Shown here: piece by piece, positions 6,653 through 9,932 of the stretch
Numbering within the stretch: position 1 is the stretch's first letter
Layout: the number at the start of each line of letters is the position of its first letter
Origin: Kangiellaceae bacterium
Lineage (GTDB): Bacteria; Pseudomonadota; Gammaproteobacteria; Enterobacterales; Kangiellaceae
Length of the DNA: 9,932 bases
Assembly: GCA_030148365.1 (NCBI GenBank)
Contig: JASBTO010000183.1
Coordinates: 1 to 9,932, forward strand
Direction of reading: 5' to 3'
Position numbers and translations under genes: made by a program
Notes under the pieces: model-generated
The model's database searches: none
What the model saw: only the letters and a program-made list of their open reading frames with translations
Told to the model about the DNA's origin: nothing

Positions 6653-7785
6653 CGCATTTGCCCCTGGTCGTCGAACTCCTCGACCTTGAGGCTTTCAGTG
6701 CTCCCGGCCAGGGTCTCTCCGTCACTTTCGTGCAGCTTGATCTTCAGACGCAAGTCATTGGGCGAGTCGGCGTGCAGCAAGGCGTCATCGTAGCTGATTT
6801 CATCGTCCAGATAGAGTTTCATCAGCGCCTGGTCGAAGGTCTGCATGCCTTCGTCGGTCGACCGTGCCATCAGCTCCTTGAGCAAATGCACTTCACCTTT
6901 ACGGATGTGATCGGAAGCCAGCGGCGTATTGAGCAGGATTTCGACCGCAGCGCGGCGGCCCTTGCCATCCTTGGTCGGTACCAGTTGCTGGGCGACAATG
7001 GCCCGCAGATTCAGCGACAGATCCATCAGTACCCGGTGCTGCTCTTCCTTCGGGAAGAAGTGCAGGATCCGGTCGATGGCCTGGTTGGCGTTGTTGGCGT
7101 GCAGGGTACACATGCAAAGGTGCCCGGTTTCCGCAAAAGTCACCGCATAGTTCATGGTATCCCGGGAACGGACCTCGCCAATCAGAATCACGTCCGGCGC
7201 CTGGCGCAGCGTATTTTTCAGTGCCACTTCGAAGGACTCGGTATCAATGCCCACTTCGCGCTGGGTGATGATGCAGTTGTCATGGCGGTGGACGTACTCG
7301 ATCGGATCCTCGATGGAAATGATGTGACCGTCGGAGTTGCGGTTCCGATAACCGATCATGGCGGCCAGCGAGGTCGACTTACCGGTGCCGGTCGCACCCA
7401 CGAAAATGACCATGCCGCGCTTCTTCATCGACAATTCATTCAGCATTGCCGGCAATTTCAGCTCTTCGGTGGTCGGGATAATGGTCTCGATACGGCGCAA
7501 AACCATGCCCATGTTGCCACGCTGGATAAAGGCACTCGCCCGGAAGCGTCCGATACCATCTTCACTGATGGCATAGTTGCACTCCAGATGGTCCTCAAAC
7601 TCGGCGCGCTGGGCCTTGGTCATGGAGCCGAGGATCAAATCTTCCAGATGTTCGGCTTCCAGAACCGACTTGGTCAGTGGCATCATCCTGCCATTGACCT
7701 TGATACACGGCGGCTTCTTGACGGTCAGAAACAGGTCGGAGCCATCGTTGTCGACCAGCGCTCTCAATAGTGGTTTTAACTGCAT
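6649..7785 (-). CDS. pilU: PilU, PilT-dependent type IV pilus retraction ATPase
   Basis: A hexameric secretion-superfamily ATPase at the inner-membrane base of the pilus, which assists PilT in retraction under load. At 378 residues it has normal PilU length. It contains an N-terminal PAS-like domain (about 1-105), Walker A GATGTGKST (130-138), the Asp box SIEDPIEY (157-164), Walker B DVILIGEVR (198-206) and the His box TGHLCMCTLHA (220-230). The acidic C-terminal tail (about 340-378), the absence of the PilT AIRNLIRE motif and the NMGMVLRRIE segment identify PilU rather than PilT. The ATG at 7785 has GGGGAA five bases upstream. It lies 38 bp after pilT in one transcript. Its stop overlaps the stop of the plus-strand unknown gene in a shared CTAG, leaving no room for an intergenic terminator. 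Confidence 0.96.
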   Translation of the reverse strand: MQLKPLLRALVDNDGSDLFLTVKKPPCIKVNGRMMPLTKSVLEAEHLEDLILGSMTKAQRAEFEDHLECNYAISEDGIGRFRASAFIQRGNMGMVLRRIETIIPTTEELKLPAMLNELSMKKRGMVIFVGATGTGKSTSLAAMIGYRNRNSDGHIISIEDPIEYVHRHDNCIITQREVGIDTESFEVALKNTLRQAPDVILIGEVRSRDTMNYAVTFAETGHLCMCTLHANNANQAIDRILHFFPKEEQHRVLMDLSLNLRAIVAQQLVPTKDGKGRRAAVEILLNTPLASDHIRKGEVHLLKELMARSTDEGMQTFDQALMKLYLDDEISYDDALLHADSPNDLRLKIKLHESDGETLAGSTESLKVEEFDDQGQMR

Positions 7786-7823
7786 GTCATTCCCCTGAAC
7801 ACTCTCGCTTGTGACTCCGTTTA

Positions 7824-8858
7824 TCAGAAGTCTTCTTTGTTTTTGGCTTTGTTACGGACTTCCTGACGACTCACGATGCCCTTGGACATCAATTGTTTGA
7901 GACCGTGATCAAGAGTCTGCATGCCGAGGGACATCCCCGTCTGCATGGCAGAATACATCTGCGCAACCTTGTCTTCCCGGATCAGATTCCTGATCGCCGG
8001 CGTACCGATAAGGATCTCATGAGCCGCCACCCGACCACCACCATTTTTCTTGAGCAGAGTCTGGGCAATAATCGACTGGATTGACTCGGAGAGCATGGAG
8101 CGGACCATGGCTTTTTCACCGGCCGGGAATACGTCGATCACCCGGTCAATGGTCTTTGCGGCCGAGGTCGTGTGCAGGGTACCGAACACCAGGTGTCCCG
8201 TTTCCGCAGCGGTCAAAGCCAGGCGGATGGTCTCCAAATCCCGCATCTCGCCGACCAGCACGATATCCGGATCTTCCCGCAAGGCGCTACGCAAAGCCGC
8301 CGAGAAGCTGTGGGTATCCCGGTGCACTTCCCGCTGGTTGACAAGACACTTCTTGCTGTCGTGCACAAACTCGATGGGATCTTCGATGGTGAGAATGTGG
8401 TCGTGCTTGGTTTCGTTGATATAGTCGATCATCGCCGCCAGGGTCGTACTTTTACCCGAGCCGGTCGGTCCGGTGACCAGTACGAGGCCACGGGGCTGCA
8501 TGGCAATTTCCTGGAATACCTTGGGCGCGCCGAGCTCTTCGAGGGTCAGGACCCGCGAAGGAATGGTCCGGAATACCGCGCCGGCGCCACGATTCTGGTT
8601 GAAGGCGTTGACCCGGAAACGGGCAGTGCCCTGCAGTTCGAAGGAGAAGTCCGTCTCGAGAAACTCTTCATAGTCCTTGCGCTGCTTGTCATTCATGATG
8701 TCGTAAATGAGCGTGTGGACAGCCTTGGCGTCCAGCGGTGGCACATTGATACGCCGGATCTCGCCATCTACCCGGATCATGGGCGGCAGGCCGGCCGACA
8801 AGTGCAAGTCAGAGGCGTTATTTTTTACAGCAAACGCCAGAAGTTCGGTAACATCCAT
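7824..8858 (-). CDS. pilT: PilT, type IV pilus retraction ATPase
   Basis: The main motor that depolymerises the pilus into the inner membrane, driving twitching. The 344-residue length and sequence are typical. It has an N-terminal PAS-like domain (MDVTELLAFAVKNNASDLHL onward), Walker A GPTGSGKST (130-138), Asp box TIEDPIEF (157-164), Walker B DIVLVGEMRD (198-207), His box TGHLVFGTLHT (220-230) and the PilT signature AIRNLIRE (288-295), required for retraction in characterised homologues. All catalytic elements are intact. The ATG at 8858 follows GGGGA at seven bases. It is first in the pilT-pilU pair and diverges from yggS over 42 bp, so its promoter must lie in that gap or inside yggS. Confidence 0.97.
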   Translation of the reverse strand: MDVTELLAFAVKNNASDLHLSAGLPPMIRVDGEIRRINVPPLDAKAVHTLIYDIMNDKQRKDYEEFLETDFSFELQGTARFRVNAFNQNRGAGAVFRTIPSRVLTLEELGAPKVFQEIAMQPRGLVLVTGPTGSGKSTTLAAMIDYINETKHDHILTIEDPIEFVHDSKKCLVNQREVHRDTHSFSAALRSALREDPDIVLVGEMRDLETIRLALTAAETGHLVFGTLHTTSAAKTIDRVIDVFPAGEKAMVRSMLSESIQSIIAQTLLKKNGGGRVAAHEILIGTPAIRNLIREDKVAQMYSAMQTGMSLGMQTLDHGLKQLMSKGIVSRQEVRNKAKNKEDF

Positions 8859-8900
8859 CGATACATCCCCAATCAGATAATATTATTCTGTACTACGCTA
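8859..8900. promoter_or_regulatory. Compact divergent pilT/yggS intergenic region with an AT-rich dyad
   Basis: Only 42 bp separate two divergent start codons. Its centre, 8874-8890, reads CAGATAATATTATTCTG: outer arms CAGA/TCTG are complementary and the core TAATATTA is self-complementary, although the two dyad centres are offset by half a base. The AT core offers -10-like hexamers on both strands (GATAAT at 8876-8881 on plus, TATTAT-type on minus), with no clear -35 on either side. The minus-strand side also carries the pilT ribosome site (GGGGA). Confidence 0.4.
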
Positions 8901-9581
8901 ATGATTGATATTGCAGCAAATCTGACTCATGTGAACGCCCGGATTGAAAACGCCAGGTCCCTCAGTCCCCATGGCCAGCAAGTATCGCTGCTGGCAGTCA
9001 GCAAAAAGCAGTCAGCCGATAACATACGCCAAGCCTTCCTTGCGGGTCAATTGGCCTTTGGCGAAAGTTATGCCCAGGAGGCGCTCGGCAAGATAGACAC
9101 ACTATCGGAGCCTGACATCCGGTGGCATTTCATCGGTCCGCTGCAGAGTAACAAGTGCAAACTGATAGCCCCTCATTGTGACTGGATCGAGTCGGTGGAT
9201 CGGTTAACTCTCGCACAAAAATTGAACAGGTATCGCCCCGCGGGCATGCCGCCGCTCAATATCTGCCTGCAGGTGAACCTGTTCGGCGAGGCCAGCAAGG
9301 GCGGCGTGGCCCTTGAACCCCTGACCGATCTGGCCGCGGAAGTGTCGGCCCTGCCCCGGCTGCGGCTGCGGGGACTGATGGCGATCCCGCCCCGGCAAGC
9401 CGAACCGGCCCGGCAACGGGAGCAATTTGCCCGCATCCGGGCAGCCTGGCTGGTGCTGAAACAGGATTTCCCCAATCTCGATACCCTGTCGATGGGCATG
9501 TCCGGTGACTTCGAAGCCGCAATCCTGGAAGGCAGTACCCGGGTGCGGCTGGGCACCGGGATATTCGGCGAGCGGGACTGA
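8901..9581 (+). CDS. yggS: YggS/PLPBP family pyridoxal-phosphate homeostasis protein
   Basis: A PLP-binding TIM-barrel protein with no known catalytic turnover that influences vitamin B6 and amino-acid balance in the cytoplasm. The 226-residue product contains the PLP-lysine motif LLAVSKK (lysine at about residue 35), FGESYAQEA, WHFIGPLQSNK, LQVNLFGEASKGG, LRGLMAIPP, and the phosphate-binding SMGMSGDFEAAILEGSTRVRLGTGIFG near the C-terminus. The usual family motif is FGENYVQE; here Asn is replaced by Ser. The start is the ATG at 8901, where similarity begins; no Shine-Dalgarno is evident, so initiation may be weak or nearly leaderless. The frame is open far to the left, but only as antisense of pilT. 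Neighbour pilT is divergent, as in pseudomonads; proC, often downstream, is absent. Confidence 0.95.
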   Translation: MIDIAANLTHVNARIENARSLSPHGQQVSLLAVSKKQSADNIRQAFLAGQLAFGESYAQEALGKIDTLSEPDIRWHFIGPLQSNKCKLIAPHCDWIESVDRLTLAQKLNRYRPAGMPPLNICLQVNLFGEASKGGVALEPLTDLAAEVSALPRLRLRGLMAIPPRQAEPARQREQFARIRAAWLVLKQDFPNLDTLSMGMSGDFEAAILEGSTRVRLGTGIFGERD

Positions 9582-9592
9582 TCGTGCACAAA

Positions 9593-9615
9593 AAAGCCGG
9601 CACGAGGCCGGCTTT
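9593..9615. terminator. Rho-independent hairpin terminator between yggS and the S9 peptidase gene
   Basis: AAAGCCGGC (9593-9601) pairs perfectly with GCCGGCTTT (9607-9615) around the loop ACGAG. On the minus strand the stem is followed by T6 (complement of 9590-9595), so it is a canonical terminator for the leftward S9 peptidase gene. On the plus strand the tail is only TTTGCTCTGTTT, so termination of yggS may be weaker. It starts 12 bases after the yggS stop and serves two convergent genes. Confidence 0.85.
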
Positions 9616-9632
9616 GCTCTGTTTGACGCTGG

Positions 9633-9932
9633 TTATTGCTGGGTGACCTCGCTTTCTCGCACGGCGCCATCGCCGATATTCCGATCAAAGAACTCCATCA
9701 TCATCTGATAGAACTCCAGACGGTTCTCCTCGTCGGTAAAGCCGTGGCCTTCCTTTTTCTCCACGTGCCAGCCATAGTCCTTACCCGATCGATCAAGCAT
9801 GCTGCGCAGTTTCTTTGCCTGAGACAGGGGTACACGTTCATCCTTGGCGCCGCTGACAATCAGCAGGTCGGCCTTGATGCGATCGACGTTGTAGGCTGGC
9901 GAGCGGGCTTCCAGATCTTCGCTGTCATTACC
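9633..9932 (-). CDS. S9 prolyl oligopeptidase-family serine hydrolase, C-terminal fragment
   Basis: Only the last 99 residues are in the window; the rest lies beyond the right edge. The visible part is the end of an alpha/beta-hydrolase domain: SPAYNVDRIKADLLIVSGAKDERVP with the catalytic Asp in GAKDERVP (residue 31 of the fragment), then EGHGF with the catalytic His (residue 63), and a closing helix RLEFYQMMMEFFDRNIG. This Asp-to-His spacing and order are typical of dipeptidyl-/acylaminoacyl-peptidase-like S9 proteins. The nucleophile Ser and any beta-propeller or signal peptide cannot be seen. The stop TAA (9633-9635) is followed on its strand by the hairpin terminator. Exact substrate and subfamily are unresolved. 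Confidence 0.88.
   Translation of the reverse strand, partial: GNDSEDLEARSPAYNVDRIKADLLIVSGAKDERVPLSQAKKLRSMLDRSGKDYGWHVEKKEGHGFTDEENRLEFYQMMMEFFDRNIGDGAVRESEVTQQ

Noticed and set aside
6658..7770. A 370-codon open frame on the plus strand exactly opposite pilU
   Set aside because: It mirrors the pilU coding sequence and has no recognisable domain. Long antisense frames are common opposite GC-biased codons, and pilU is unambiguous.
8172..8900. Open frame running in phase into yggS from inside antisense pilT
   Set aside because: Family similarity starts at the ATG at 8901. The upstream part is antisense of pilT and has no YggS-like sequence.
1..9932. Search for CRISPR arrays, IS ends, toxin-antitoxin pairs, phage genes or defence islands
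   Set aside because: No regularly spaced repeats, transposase or integrase motifs or small paired genes were seen. Nearly all sequence is occupied by conserved chromosomal genes.

Overview
The window looks like chromosomal core sequence from a gammaproteobacterium with type IV pili and twitching motility. The evidence is protein similarity to the Pseudomonas-type Pil-Chp, PilT/PilU, GshB, AlgH/YqgE, RuvX and YggS families, gene order that largely parallels the P. aeruginosa pilJ-I-H-G / gshB / tonB3 / yqgE / ruvX and pilU-pilT / yggS loci, and a moderately GC-rich composition. The sequence does not fix the genus. There is no sign of phage, insertion sequence, CRISPR or plasmid material, and I found no rRNA or tRNA gene.

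Layout from left to right. (1) Positions 1-2786, minus strand, transcribed right to left: pilG, pilH, pilI, pilJ. This is the start of the Pil-Chp chemosensory operon, with pilJ cut by the window edge. (2) Positions 2787-3070: an AT-rich divergent promoter region with a structured gshB leader. (3) Positions 3071-6652, plus strand: gshB (glutathione synthetase), a TonB-like gene matching tonB3, yqgE/algH, ruvX/yqgF, and an unrecognised 221-residue protein translationally overlapping ruvX. (4) Positions 6649-8858, minus strand: pilT then pilU, the paired pilus-retraction ATPases; pilU ends tail to tail in the unknown gene, sharing a CTAG. (5) Positions 8901-9581, plus strand: yggS (PLP homeostasis protein), leaving divergently from pilT across only 42 bp. 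(6) A perfect 9-bp hairpin terminator at 9593-9615. (7) From 9633 to the right edge, minus strand: the C-terminal 99 residues of an S9 prolyl oligopeptidase-family hydrolase.

How the genes fit together. PilJ (membrane receptor), PilI (CheW-like adaptor), PilG and PilH (receivers) signal to the pilus motors, and PilT/PilU are those retraction motors. TonB3 in P. aeruginosa is reported to affect twitching and pilus assembly, so most of the window concerns surface motility. gshB, yqgE, ruvX and yggS are conserved housekeeping neighbours. Compared with the P. aeruginosa arrangement, as I recall it, the pyrR-pyrB-pyrC block between ruvX and pilU is absent and a single unknown gene stands in its place. 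Its C-terminal half faintly resembles the NAD-binding half of ferredoxin-reductase/PyrK-type proteins. I regard this gene as the main novelty candidate. I see no convincing undescribed multi-gene system.
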